From assembly GCF_034008315.1 (NCBI RefSeq), contig NZ_CP125377.1, forward strand, positions 1,934,001-1,998,000: 64,000 nt of DNA. Reading direction: 5' to 3'. Below the pieces are notes generated by a model. That model worked only from the letters and a program-made list of their open reading frames with translations. It was not told the DNA's origin and made no database searches. Every line of letters starts with the position of its first letter. Within the stretch, counting starts at the first letter, position 1. Below are positions 45,652 to 53,829 of this stretch, piece by piece. Made by a program: the position numbers and the translations under genes. The stretch comes from Pseudomonas sp. P8_241 (GTDB lineage: Bacteria > Pseudomonadota > Gammaproteobacteria > Pseudomonadales > Pseudomonadaceae).

Positions 45652-46391
45652 TGGATGTTCTGAGCCTGATCGGCATCATCATGGCGTTCGTCGCCATCAT
45701 TGGCGGCAACTACCTCGAAGGCGGACATCTCGGCGCGTTGGCCAACGGCCCGGCGGCCTTGATCGTACTGGGTGGGACCGTCGGTGCTGCGCTGCTGCAA
45801 TCGCCGATGAGCGCCTTCAAGCGTGCGATGCAGATTCTGGCGTGGATCCTGTTTCCGCCGCGCGTCGACCTCGCCGGTGGCATCGACCGCGTGGTGAACT
45901 GGAGTTTGACGGCGCGCAAGGAAGGCCTGCTGGGCCTGGAAGGCATCGCCGACGCCGAACCGGATAATTACTCGCGCAAAGGCTTGCAATTGTTGGTCGA
46001 CGGCGCTGAGCCAGAGGCCATCCGCAGCATTCTCGAAGTGGATTTCTACACCCAGGAAAGCCGCGATGTCGAAGCGGCCAAAGTGTTTGAAAGCATGGGC
46101 GGCTATGCGCCGACTATCGGCATCATCGGCGCGGTCATGGGCCTGATTCATGTGATGGGTAACCTCGGCGATCCTTCGCAATTGGGCAACGGCATTGCCG
46201 TGGCTTTTGTTGCCACCATCTACGGTGTGGCCAGTGCCAACCTGGTGCTGTTGCCGATTGCCGCCAAGCTCAAGTCCATCGCGTTGCGCCAGTCGCGTTA
46301 CCGCGAAATGTTGCTCGAAGGCATCCTGTCGATCGCCGAAGGTGAAAACCCTCGATCCATTGAATTGAAGCTCCAAGGCTTCATGGATTGA
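45651..46391 (+). CDS. motC: MotC, stator proton-channel subunit (MotA/PomA type)
   Basis: 246 residues from ATG 45651 overlapping the cheB stop (TGATG); GTG 45642 is a less likely start. Four membrane segments (about 3-20, 28-50, 147-168, 180-203), conserved ESMGGYAPTIGIIGAVMGL loop, and cytoplasmic torque loop between helices 2 and 3. It is the second stator type of Pseudomonas, with MotD; the MotAB pair is elsewhere. Confidence 0.95.
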   Translation: MDVLSLIGIIMAFVAIIGGNYLEGGHLGALANGPAALIVLGGTVGAALLQSPMSAFKRAMQILAWILFPPRVDLAGGIDRVVNWSLTARKEGLLGLEGIADAEPDNYSRKGLQLLVDGAEPEAIRSILEVDFYTQESRDVEAAKVFESMGGYAPTIGIIGAVMGLIHVMGNLGDPSQLGNGIAVAFVATIYGVASANLVLLPIAAKLKSIALRQSRYREMLLEGILSIAEGENPRSIELKLQGFMD

Positions 46392-46406
46392 TGGGGGTAA
46401 AGGACT

Positions 46407-47297
46407 ATGGCTCGTCGTCGCCAGCATGAAGAGCACGTAAACCATGAGCGTTGGCTGGTGTCCTACGCCGACTTCATCACTTTGCTGTTCGCCTTCTTCG
46501 TGGTGATGTACTCCATCTCGTCGGTCAATGAAGGCAAGTACAAGATCATTTCCGAGGCATTGATCGGCGTCTTCAGCGACACCGATCGCGCGCTCAAGCC
46601 GATCCCGATTGGCGACGAGCGACCGAAGACCGTCACACCGGCCAAACCTTTGGTCAAGGACAGCGACGAGGTCGACGCCGGTGTGGCCGGTGCCAGCGAT
46701 CCGCTCAAAAGCATCGCCGACGACATCAGCGCAGCGTTCGGCGATCTGATCAGTTCCCATCAGATGACCGTGCGCGGCAACGAGTTATGGGTCGAGATCG
46801 AGCTCAACTCCAGCCTGTTGTTCGGCAGTGGCGATGCCATGCCCAGCGACATTGCGTTCAACATCATCGACAAGGTCGCGGCGATTCTGAAGCCGTTCGA
46901 CAACCCGATTCATGTTGAAGGCTTTACCGATGACCAACCGATCCGCACCGCGCAGTACCCGACCAATTGGGAGCTGTCGTCTGCCCGCTCGGCGAGCATC
47001 GTGCGCATGCTTGCGATGCAGGGGGTACACCCTGGGCGCCTGGCGTCGGTGGGTTACGGTGAATTCCAGCCAGTGGCCAATAACGCTACGAGCGAAGGCC
47101 GGGCGCGCAACCGCCGCGTTGTGCTGGTGGTCTCGCGCAACCTGGATGTGCGCCGCAGCCTGACCGCCACCGGAACCGCCAAAGCGCAACCGGACGCCGC
47201 GCTGAAGCGTGCTGGCACACAAACTGCACCGACCACCGTCAAGTCGCCGGTACGAGAGAGCGCCGTCAAATCTCCGTCACCCGTATTAACACGTTGA
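46407..47297 (+). CDS. motD: MotD, stator peptidoglycan-anchored subunit (MotB type)
   Basis: 296 residues. One membrane helix (about 17-38) containing the proton-binding Asp in WLVSYADFITLLFAFFVVMYS, then a periplasmic OmpA-like domain (about 135-260: IHVEGFTDDQPIRTAQYPTNWELSSARSASIVRML) that grips peptidoglycan. Pairs with MotC. In P. aeruginosa MotCD gives high torque needed for swarming and movement in viscous medium. GGGGGTAAAGG is upstream. Confidence 0.95.
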   Translation: MARRRQHEEHVNHERWLVSYADFITLLFAFFVVMYSISSVNEGKYKIISEALIGVFSDTDRALKPIPIGDERPKTVTPAKPLVKDSDEVDAGVAGASDPLKSIADDISAAFGDLISSHQMTVRGNELWVEIELNSSLLFGSGDAMPSDIAFNIIDKVAAILKPFDNPIHVEGFTDDQPIRTAQYPTNWELSSARSASIVRMLAMQGVHPGRLASVGYGEFQPVANNATSEGRARNRRVVLVVSRNLDVRRSLTATGTAKAQPDAALKRAGTQTAPTTVKSPVRESAVKSPSPVLTR

Positions 47298-47340
47298 GCT
47301 ATTTCTCGGCCGATCCACTTGGCCGGGAGGAATCATTCGA

Positions 47341-48129
47341 ATGAGAGTCTGGGCAGTCGCCAATCAAAAGGGTGGTGTTGGTAAAACCACTTCCTCCATC
47401 GCTTTAGCCGGTTTACTGGCCGAGGCGGGCAAGCGCGTGGTTGTGGTCGATCTCGACCCCCACGGCTCGATGACCAGCTATTTCGGTTACGATCCCGACA
47501 CTCTGGAACACAGCAACTACGATCTGTTCCTGCACAAAGGCAGCGTGCCGCAGGGTTTGCCAGGGCAACTGTTGCTGTCGACCAGTGACGAGCGAATCTC
47601 GCTTTTACCTTCCAGTACCGCGCTGGCGACCCTTGAGCGCCAGTCGCCGGGCCAGAGTGGTCTGGGTCTGGTGATTGCCAAGAGCCTGGCGCAGTTATGG
47701 CAGGACTTCGATTACGCGATCATCGACAGCCCGCCGCTGCTCGGGGTGCTGATGGTCAATGCCTTGGCCGCGAGCCAGCAGCTGGTAATCCCGGTGCAAA
47801 CCGAACACCTGGCGGTCAAGGGTCTTGAGCGCATGGTCAATACGTTGGCGATGATCAATCGTTCACGCAAACAGGCGTTGCCGTTCAGTATCGTCCCGAC
47901 CTTGTTCGACCGCCGCACGCAAGCCTCCCTTGGAACGCTGCGGGTCCTGCGCGACAAATTCCCCGAGGAAATCTGGCAAGGCTACATCCCGGTCGACACG
48001 CGCCTGCGTGATGCCAGCCGCGCCGGCTTGACGCCTTCGCAGTTTGACGGCAAGAGCCGCGGCGTGCTCGCGTACCGTGCATTGCTCAAGCACCTGCTGG
48101 CGGCGCAACTCGTCGCGCAGGTGGCTTGA
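47341..48129 (+). CDS. ParC-like ParA-family ATPase for chemosensory array placement
   Basis: 262 residues of ParA/Soj type: Walker A NQKGGVGKTTSSIALA, DLDPHGSMTSYFGYD, and Walker B-like DYAIIDSPPLLG. It is not beside a chromosomal parB. In Vibrio and P. aeruginosa a ParA homologue in the che cluster (ParC) works with ParP to put chemotaxis arrays at the flagellated pole. GGGAGG is upstream. The ParP-like gene follows after a REP repeat. Confidence 0.9.
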   Translation: MRVWAVANQKGGVGKTTSSIALAGLLAEAGKRVVVVDLDPHGSMTSYFGYDPDTLEHSNYDLFLHKGSVPQGLPGQLLLSTSDERISLLPSSTALATLERQSPGQSGLGLVIAKSLAQLWQDFDYAIIDSPPLLGVLMVNALAASQQLVIPVQTEHLAVKGLERMVNTLAMINRSRKQALPFSIVPTLFDRRTQASLGTLRVLRDKFPEEIWQGYIPVDTRLRDASRAGLTPSQFDGKSRGVLAYRALLKHLLAAQLVAQVA

Positions 48130-48144
48130 TATGAACTCAATCTG

Positions 48145-48235
48145 TGTAGGAGCTGCCGCAGGCCGCGATCTTTTGATCTTGCTTGGCGGCGCTCTTGATA
48201 TCGCTAAAAGATCGCAGCCTGCGGCAGCTCCTACA
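48145..48235. repeat. REP-type inverted pair between the parC- and parP-like genes
   Basis: TGTAGGAGCTGCCGCAGGC(C)GCGATCTTTTGAT and its inverse AAAAGATCGCAGCCTGCGGCAGCTCCTACA are nearly perfect. This is the longer GATCTTTTGATC-type variant also seen at 61101-61190. It ends 14 bases before the next start codon. Confidence 0.9.
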
Positions 48236-48249
48236 GTGGGAACGTTCCA

Positions 48250-49206
48250 GTGAACCGGCCGATCAAGATCACATCGCGTCCACAGCGGGCGTTGCAGTCG
48301 TATCTGGACAACCTGCTGCAAGACGCGACCGAAGAGTTTTCGCCAGACATTTCGGCAATTCCCGAAGTCGTGGAAGTCGTCGCAGCAGTAAAAACCATTG
48401 AAGAGCAGGGCGTGCTGGATGAATTCCAGGCAGCCGTGCTTGAAGAACAGGCCCGGGATGCGCAGAAAAACACGGTGGCGGTTGCGCCGGTAGTCAAAGC
48501 GCTCGTTGCCGTGGTCGACGCGCCTGCACCCGCCATGGTGTCGGTATCGACTATCGCGCCGTTGCTGCCAACCTTGTCCGAGCCAGTCGTCGACGCGCCT
48601 GAGGCCCAGGAACCGCTGCCCACGCAATCGCAGCAAGTCCTGGTAGAACCCGTCGTCGAAGTTCATCTGCCGCCGAGCAACACGCCGCCCCCGGTAGAAA
48701 CCGACGGACGTCCTGCCTGGGCGGCCGAACCCTTCGAATGCCTGCTGTTCGACGTCGCAGGGTTGACCCTGGCGGTGCCGCTGGTGTGCCTGGGTTCGAT
48801 CTATTCCCTGACCGGTCACGAGCTCACGCCGCTGTTCGGCCAGCCGGAGTGGTTCCTTGGCATCCTGCCCAGTCAGGCGGGCAACCTCAAGGTGCTGGAT
48901 ACCGCGCGTTGGGTCATGCCCGATCGATATCGCGACGATTTCAAGCAGGGCCTGCAATACGTCATTTCCGTTCAGGGCTACGAGTGGGGGCTGGCTGTGC
49001 ACCAGGTCAGTCGCTCGTTGCGCCTGAATCCGAACGAAATCAAATGGAGAAGTCACCGAGGTCAGCGGCCATGGCTCGCCGGCACGGTGATTGAGCACAT
49101 GTGCGCTTTGCTCGATGTCGCCTCACTGGCCGAATTGATCGCCAGCGGCGGCGCCCGGCACATGTCCGGCAGCAAGCCGGGCCACAAACCGACATCAGTC
49201 AAATAA
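48250..49206 (+). CDS. ParP-like protein with C-terminal CheW domain
   Basis: 318 residues from GTG 48250 with a weak GGGAACG upstream. The N-terminal 150 residues are Ala/Pro/Val-rich and largely unstructured after a short conserved start (RPQRALQSYLDNLLQDATEE); the C-terminal 145 residues are a CheW-type domain (ECLLFDVAGLTLAVPLVCLGSIYSL). In Vibrio, ParP's array-integration domain of this type binds CheA and receptors and is held at the pole by ParC. Assigned by context and domain layout. Confidence 0.87.
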   Translation: MNRPIKITSRPQRALQSYLDNLLQDATEEFSPDISAIPEVVEVVAAVKTIEEQGVLDEFQAAVLEEQARDAQKNTVAVAPVVKALVAVVDAPAPAMVSVSTIAPLLPTLSEPVVDAPEAQEPLPTQSQQVLVEPVVEVHLPPSNTPPPVETDGRPAWAAEPFECLLFDVAGLTLAVPLVCLGSIYSLTGHELTPLFGQPEWFLGILPSQAGNLKVLDTARWVMPDRYRDDFKQGLQYVISVQGYEWGLAVHQVSRSLRLNPNEIKWRSHRGQRPWLAGTVIEHMCALLDVASLAELIASGGARHMSGSKPGHKPTSVK

Positions 49207-49282
49207 ACAAAACAGGCGACGTCACTCTGATGATGTTGCACAGAACACACACCGCCAGGGCGGTTTCTTGAGGGGTCAGGGT

Positions 49283-49768
49283 ATGAATGACAAGGCAACG
49301 GCGGCAAAAGGTTCCGAAGATCCGATCCTGCAATGGGTCACCTTCAAGCTGGACAACGAGACCTACGGCATCAACGTGATGCGCGTCCAGGAAGTCCTGC
49401 GCTACACCGAAATTGCCCCGGTCCCGGGTGCCCCGAGCTACGTGCTGGGCATCATCAACCTGCGCGGCAACGTCGTCACCGTGATCGACACCCGCCAGCG
49501 CTTCGGCCTGATGAATGCCGAAATCAGCGACAACACCCGCATCGTCATCATCGAAGCTGACAAGCAGGTGGTCGGGATCATGGTCGACAGCGTGGCCGAA
49601 GTGGTTTACCTGCGTCAGTCGGAAATCGAAACCGCGCCGAACGTGGGTAACGAAGAGTCTGCCAAGTTCATCCAGGGCGTTTGCAACAAGAACAATGAAT
49701 TGCTCATCCTGGTCGAGCTGGACAAGATGATGAGCGAAGAAGAATGGTCGGACCTGGAGAACATCTGA
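49283..49768 (+). CDS. cheW: CheW, chemotaxis coupling protein
   Basis: 161 residues from ATG 49283 (AGGGGTCAGGG upstream); an in-frame TTG at 49268 is unlikely. A complete CheW domain: WVTFKLDNETYGINVMRVQEVLRYTEIAPVPGAPSYVLGIINLRG, then VVTVIDTRQRFGL and VDSVAEVVYL. It links CheA to chemoreceptors in hexagonal arrays. The stop is followed directly by the TTG of the next gene. Confidence 0.97.
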   Translation: MNDKATAAKGSEDPILQWVTFKLDNETYGINVMRVQEVLRYTEIAPVPGAPSYVLGIINLRGNVVTVIDTRQRFGLMNAEISDNTRIVIIEADKQVVGIMVDSVAEVVYLRQSEIETAPNVGNEESAKFIQGVCNKNNELLILVELDKMMSEEEWSDLENI

Positions 49769-50161
49769 TTGATTCTCGAGGTGGCGGTCATCGTCCTGTT
49801 CCTGTTCTGGGCAGGCACCCTGGCGATGTTCCTGGCGTATATTCGCGGACAAAAGCTCATCGCCGCGCAGCAAGCCCAGGGGGATGCGCTGCGTGATCAG
49901 CGCATCAAGGACCTGGCCAAGCGCATTGACGACTATCAGAACAGCAATGTACGCATGGGCGAAGACCTGCACGAACTGCGGACCATCGTCGCGCCCTTGC
50001 CGAACAAACTCGTCCAGCTGGAACAGCGCGATCCCACCAGCCTGTCGTTCGCCCAGGCGGCGCGACTGGTCGGGATGGGCGCCAGCGTCGACGAACTGAC
50101 CCAGTCCTGCGGCTTGACCCAGGCAGAGGCGGAGTTGATGAGCAAGATGCACAAGAACTGA
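49769..50161 (+). CDS. DUF2802-like membrane-anchored protein
   Basis: 130 residues beginning at TTG 49769, directly after the cheW stop. One N-terminal membrane helix (about 3-24, LEVAVIVLFLFWAGTLAMFLAY), a coiled-coil segment (about 27-75) and a C-terminal small helical domain (AQAARLVGMGASVDELTQSCGLTQAEAELMSKMHKN) resembling a helix-turn-helix-like module. A protein of this kind follows cheW in P. aeruginosa too, as I recall. Function unknown; coupling suggests a link with the polar array. Confidence 0.85.
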   Translation: MILEVAVIVLFLFWAGTLAMFLAYIRGQKLIAAQQAQGDALRDQRIKDLAKRIDDYQNSNVRMGEDLHELRTIVAPLPNKLVQLEQRDPTSLSFAQAARLVGMGASVDELTQSCGLTQAEAELMSKMHKN

Positions 50162-50354
50162 CAGAAACCTGTAGGAGCGAGCATGCTCGCGATGGATTTC
50201 AACGATGACGCGGGCTTCCGGGAAAAACGCGGCGCTCATTACTCCATCGTCGGAACACCGCCCGGAGCCTGCTCGCTCCTTCAAGTCTAAACATACAAGC
50301 GAGCTTGCTCGCGATGGCGTCCTCGAAATCTCAGTAGTCTTCCCCACGCCCGAT
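50135..50354. repeat. Left copy of a duplicated gene junction flanking the orphan membrane gene
   Basis: It holds the true 3' end of the DUF2802-like gene (from 50135), REP elements, and at 50313-50354 a diverged copy of the 3' end of flhB2: read on the minus strand it ends R-G-E-D-Y-stop, against R-G-D-D-Y-stop in the real gene. 34 of 42 bases match 51077-51118. Confidence 0.75.
50169..50318. repeat. REP cluster after the DUF2802-like gene
   Basis: Three REP units: CTGTAGGAGCGAGCATGCTCGCGA (50169-50192, split), a truncated inverse GGAGCCTGCTCGCTCCT (50264-50280), and AAGCGAGCTTGCTCGCGATGG (about 50297-50317). The rest of 50162-50520 has no gene; the orphan gene's AAGGAAGG ribosome site is at 50509-50516. 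Confidence 0.8.
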
Positions 50355-50520
50355 TATTTCCTTTCCACCTCTTTGGTCCTCAGAAAGGGACTACGATGTC
50401 GTCATCTCCTGCCTATGAATGTTACGGAATCAGCCGGCTTGTGAGCACTGAGTGACGCCGGTAGCTTGTTTGTCTCAATTCAGCGATCAGTTCTGATCAA
50501 CGCGAGACCAAGGAAGGACT

Positions 50521-51009
50521 ATGTCCGACATTTTACGTGGTGCGCCGCTGTGGGTTTACGCGGTTTTTCTGATACTGACTTATTACGGTGTCATTGCCTG
50601 CTTCAAGCATCGTATGTCGAAAAGATCGCTGATGTTCATGCCAGCGATATTTGTAGTTGTATCCCTGACTTCGCTGAACCTTTCCCAAGGGATCGCTAGT
50701 GCGCTCGCGGTCTATGCACTCGGCCTGTTTGCGGGCTGGGCCGTGGCATTGCGGTTTTATTCGTATAACGAGGTTAAGCGCGAGGGGGAAAGCCTGGTGC
50801 TGGATGGAACAATCAAAGTGTTGGTTGTGTATTGGGGCTACTTCATGTGGCGTTACTATGACGGTTATCAGGTCGCCATGTATCCGGAGTTGGTCAATGA
50901 AGTTTCGAGAGTCATTTTCTCAACACTGGGAGCGGGTCTGATCAATGGTTTGATTCTCGGACGCAGTCTCAGGCTTTTGCGTTTGTTCAAGGATGTTCCG
51001 GTTGCGTAG
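50521..51009 (+). CDS. Orphan multi-pass membrane protein, unknown function
   Basis: 162 residues with about five hydrophobic helices (near 8-27, 36-55, 59-80, 98-115, 128-150) separated by short charged loops (KHRMSKRS, YNEVKREGES). AAGGAAGG lies just before the ATG. It has no similarity that I recognise to flagellar, chemotaxis or Ccm proteins; the pattern is loosely like small DUF-type membrane proteins (possibly DUF6622). Codon use is visibly more AT-rich (TAT, TTT, AAA, TCG mix) than in neighbours. It is enclosed by two copies of the same junction, which points to acquisition. Confidence 0.85.
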   Translation: MSDILRGAPLWVYAVFLILTYYGVIACFKHRMSKRSLMFMPAIFVVVSLTSLNLSQGIASALAVYALGLFAGWAVALRFYSYNEVKREGESLVLDGTIKVLVVYWGYFMWRYYDGYQVAMYPELVNEVSRVIFSTLGAGLINGLILGRSLRLLRLFKDVPVA

Positions 51010-51118
51010 TTGATGCACAAGCCGCACAAGAACTGACAACCTGTAGGAGCGAGCCTGCTCTGGGCGGCGTTCCGACGATGGCATCCTCAAAAACTCAATA
51101 ATCATCCCCACGCTCGGT
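51010..51118. repeat. Right copy of the duplicated gene junction
   Basis: Starting at the base after the orphan gene's stop, 51010-51060 repeats the last codons of the DUF2802-like gene (LMxKxHKN-stop) plus the REP start, matching 50135-50188 with 5 differences and one 3-base gap. It then runs into the true 3' end of flhB2 (51077-51118). A single REP unit lies at 51041-51060. Confidence 0.78.
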
Positions 51119-51424
51119 GACATCCTTCTCGACCATCGCCCCATCCGGATCCTGCCCCGCCGCAAACTTCCCTTTCAAGTTCCACGCAAACGCAATGATC
51201 TCGGCAATCGTCAGATAGAGTTCCTGCGGAATGCTGTCCCCCAATTCCATTCGCGCCAATAACCTCACCAGCTCGGCGTTCTCGTAGATCGGCACTTCGC
51301 AGTCGCGGGCGATGCGCAGGATTTCTTCCGCCAGTTCTTCGTCGCCCTTGGCGGTGAGGGTCGGGGCGTGGGTGCCGTCGTACTTGAGGGCGATGGCCTG
51401 GCGTGGCGCGTTTGAATTGTTCAT
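51095..51424 (-). CDS. FlhB C-terminal-domain homologue (FlhB2/FlhX-like)
   Basis: 109 residues. It resembles only the cytoplasmic domain of FlhB after its cleavage point: AIALKYDGTHAPTLTAKGDEELAEEILRIA and VPIYENAELVRLLARMELGDSIPQELYLTIAEIIAFAW. It has no membrane helices and no NPTH; the place of NPTH's downstream part begins at ALKYD. Such C-domain-only proteins can replace the cleaved FlhB part in some bacteria. Its start overlaps the stop of the fliK-like gene by 4 bases (ATGA), so it is translated with it. Confidence 0.88.
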   Translation of the reverse strand: MNNSNAPRQAIALKYDGTHAPTLTAKGDEELAEEILRIARDCEVPIYENAELVRLLARMELGDSIPQELYLTIAEIIAFAWNLKGKFAAGQDPDGAMVEKDVTERGDDY

Positions 51425-52995
51425 GCGGTTTCGTCGACCCAGCGTTGTTCGAGGCAGGTTTGTGGGCCTTGGGGCGGTGTGCCGAGGTGGCAATCCAGAT
51501 CGCCGACGTTGAGTCCGGCAGCCAGCAAGCGGTCGCGCAGACCGGCCAGATTGCTTTCGATCAGGCTGGCGGTGTACGGGCGCTCGGCCCAGAGCTGGCC
51601 AAACAGGCTGCCTTTGATCAGGTGTGCCTGGATCTGCAACGGTCCCAGCGGCTCCATGGCGAAGGCCAGTTCCACACGCCACAACTGTTGTTTGGGCTCG
51701 TGTTCTTCGCGACGCTCTTTTGGTTGTTCTTTCGCGGGGGCGTCTTCGCGCTGGAACTTGAGCTGCAGGGGCACGATGTCTTGCAGATTGCGCATCGGGA
51801 TTTCCAGCTGCCAGGTGCTCATCAGCCGTCCGTCGGCGGTGACGCCGGTCTGTTCCAGGCTTGAGAGCTGGTGGCTTTGCAGGCGTGAAACAGCGGCGGC
51901 TGCCAGACGCAGCAGGTGTTCGAGATTGCCTTCGCCCTCGGTGCTTTGCAGCAAGCGCTCGGGCAAAGGGAAACTGGTCGGCAATGGTTTGGCGCTGACC
52001 TGGCCGAGCATGCCGAGGGCATTGCGCACGAAACTCGGCATTGCCTGGGCCAGGGTGTTGGCGGCGATGATTGCGCCGAGATTAGTGCTCGTCGGCAACC
52101 CCGGCGTCAGTTGCCCGATCAGTTTGAGCAGATCGCCTTTCATGTCCGGTGCCAGTGCTGGATTCTGGCCGCTCAGCAGTTTCGACTCGAGGAATGCGCC
52201 GCTGCTGGCCAAGGCTAACGCGAGCCCTTTGGGCGTACTGAGTTGATGCACATCGGGCAGGCCGGCGAGCAGTTTGTCGACGGCTGCGCGCAGGCCGCTG
52301 GAGGTCTGCTCGGAGGGCGCCAGGTTTTGCAGGAGCTTGAGCAATCCATCCAGCGAGCCTTGGCGACTTTGCTGGCTGACCAATTGCTGGGTCACGGCCA
52401 ACTGTTCCTGGCGACTGCTCAGCGGTACGAATTTCAGCGTCTGGCCGTCCTGCACCTGGGCACTGAGCAAGGTGTCGATGCGCAACGGTTGCGGGCTGTC
52501 GATGGTCAGGGTGCTGCCACTCAGGGCGGTGTTGAGCAGGCTGACCATCGAACGAAACACGGCCGGCTGCCCCGGTAGTTGCGGCAGCGCTTGAGAGGTC
52601 AGCACCTTGCCCTGCAGTAACGTCCCGGCCGGCAATTGCGCAGTGTCGATGCGGGTGAGGGTGGCGACACTGGAGGCGATGGCCTGTTGCACGCTGACCG
52701 CCAGATTGCCCGCTGAAGGCTGGGTGACGAGCAGGCTGGACCCTTGCGCCAACGGTTGATTGCTGGTGGTCTGCACCGTGGTCTGCCGACCGCTGTCGAG
52801 GGTGAGTTTGAGCAACATCTGGAAAGCCTGGTCGGCCTGCTTGAGCGACAGGACTTCGGCCCGAGCGGTCTGGCCTGCGCTAATCAAACCCTCCAGTGGC
52901 GTCAGCAGCTTGAGCAACTCACCGCTGAATGCCTGGGCGCGCGTAGTCGTCGCAGTGGTCTGCGGCAGCGGGGGAATGTTCATTTCGCCTGTCAT
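51421..52995 (-). CDS. Second FliK-like protein (Flg_hook C-terminal domain)
   Basis: 524 residues from ATG 52995; ATG 52983 (MNIPPLPQ) is also possible. Long Leu/Gln/Ser-rich, helical N-terminal and middle part without signal peptide; C-terminal domain about 438-510 with LWRVELAFAMEPLGPLQIQAHLIKG and LRDRLLAAGLNVGDLDCHLG, the same layout as the Flg_hook core of FliK (compare LGRLDIRVNM). It is coupled to an FlhB C-domain homologue. A gene pair of this kind sits next to ccmA in other pseudomonads as well, from memory. Role unknown; hook or substrate-switch modulation is plausible. Confidence 0.75.
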   Translation of the reverse strand: MTGEMNIPPLPQTTATTTRAQAFSGELLKLLTPLEGLISAGQTARAEVLSLKQADQAFQMLLKLTLDSGRQTTVQTTSNQPLAQGSSLLVTQPSAGNLAVSVQQAIASSVATLTRIDTAQLPAGTLLQGKVLTSQALPQLPGQPAVFRSMVSLLNTALSGSTLTIDSPQPLRIDTLLSAQVQDGQTLKFVPLSSRQEQLAVTQQLVSQQSRQGSLDGLLKLLQNLAPSEQTSSGLRAAVDKLLAGLPDVHQLSTPKGLALALASSGAFLESKLLSGQNPALAPDMKGDLLKLIGQLTPGLPTSTNLGAIIAANTLAQAMPSFVRNALGMLGQVSAKPLPTSFPLPERLLQSTEGEGNLEHLLRLAAAAVSRLQSHQLSSLEQTGVTADGRLMSTWQLEIPMRNLQDIVPLQLKFQREDAPAKEQPKERREEHEPKQQLWRVELAFAMEPLGPLQIQAHLIKGSLFGQLWAERPYTASLIESNLAGLRDRLLAAGLNVGDLDCHLGTPPQGPQTCLEQRWVDETA

Positions 52996-53046
52996 ACGCG
53001 GTCACAACCTGAGGAAAATGCGCTCTTTAGAGTAAGGCATGGCATG

Positions 53047-53052
53047 TATAAT
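53047..53052 (+). promoter_or_regulatory. Candidate -10 element for the ccm operon
   Basis: A perfect TATAAT at 53047-53052 lies about 140 bases upstream of ccmA in the divergent region. The -35 is poor (TTTAGA at 53026-53031 with a 15-base spacer). Likely a sigma-70 promoter for ccmA or a short transcript. Confidence 0.5.
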
Positions 53053-53193
53053 GCCGCGCCGTTGTATCCAAAAATGGCGGAAACTTTGCAATTGTTTGAC
53101 GCAGCTCTCTAGAACAAGACGTCGTTGCATCTATGCTGCATCTCTTTAACGGCCGCGCCAGCGCCGACTTGAACCGTATAAGGCCGTGAACCC

Positions 53194-53829
53194 TTGACCA
53201 GTCCTGTCCTGCAAACCGTTGCCCTTGCCTGCGAGCGAGACCTTCGGCTGCTCTTCGAAAATCTCGATTTGAGACTGGCCAGTGGCGAAATGATGCAAAT
53301 CAGCGGCCCCAACGGCAGCGGCAAGACCAGCCTGTTGCGCCTGCTCTCGGGGCTGATGCAGCCGACGGCCGGTCAAGTGTTGCTCAACGGCCAGCCGCTG
53401 AACGAGCAACGCACCGAGCTGGCGCGCAACCTGTTGTGGATCGGCCATGCTGCCGGGATCAAAGACCTGCTGACGCCGGAAGAGAACCTGAGCTGGCTGT
53501 GCGCCTTGCATCATCGGGCGACCCACGAGGCGATCTGGCAGGCGCTGGCGGCTGTCGGCCTGCGCGGTTTCGAGGATGTGCCGTGCCATACCTTGTCCGC
53601 CGGTCAGCAGCGCCGCGTCGCATTGGCGCGTTTGTATCTGGACTGTCCACCGTTGTGGATTCTCGACGAGCCGTTCACCGCCCTCGACAAGCAAGGCGTG
53701 GCGCAACTTGAAGAACACCTGGCGACCCACTGCGAGCGCGGCGGTATGGTGGTCCTGACCACACACCACACATTGAGCCGGATGCCGGCCGGTTATCGCG
53801 ACATCGATCTGGGGAGCTGGGTCGTATGA
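53194..53829 (+). CDS. ccmA: CcmA, ATP-binding subunit of the haem-release ABC complex
   Basis: 211 residues from a TTG start with AAGG upstream. ABC ATPase motifs: Walker [10 protein letters not shown], signature [16 protein letters not shown], Walker [11 protein letters not shown]. CcmA with CcmB, CcmC and CcmD uses ATP to release haem-loaded CcmE for cytochrome c maturation. Short compared with other ABC ATPases, as usual for CcmA. Its stop overlaps the ccmB start by 4 bases. Confidence 0.96.
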   Translation: MTSPVLQTVALACERDLRLLFENLDLRLASGEMMQISGPNGSGKTSLLRLLSGLMQPTAGQVLLNGQPLNEQRTELARNLLWIGHAAGIKDLLTPEENLSWLCALHHRATHEAIWQALAAVGLRGFEDVPCHTLSAGQQRRVALARLYLDCPPLWILDEPFTALDKQGVAQLEEHLATHCERGGMVVLTTHHTLSRMPAGYRDIDLGSWVV

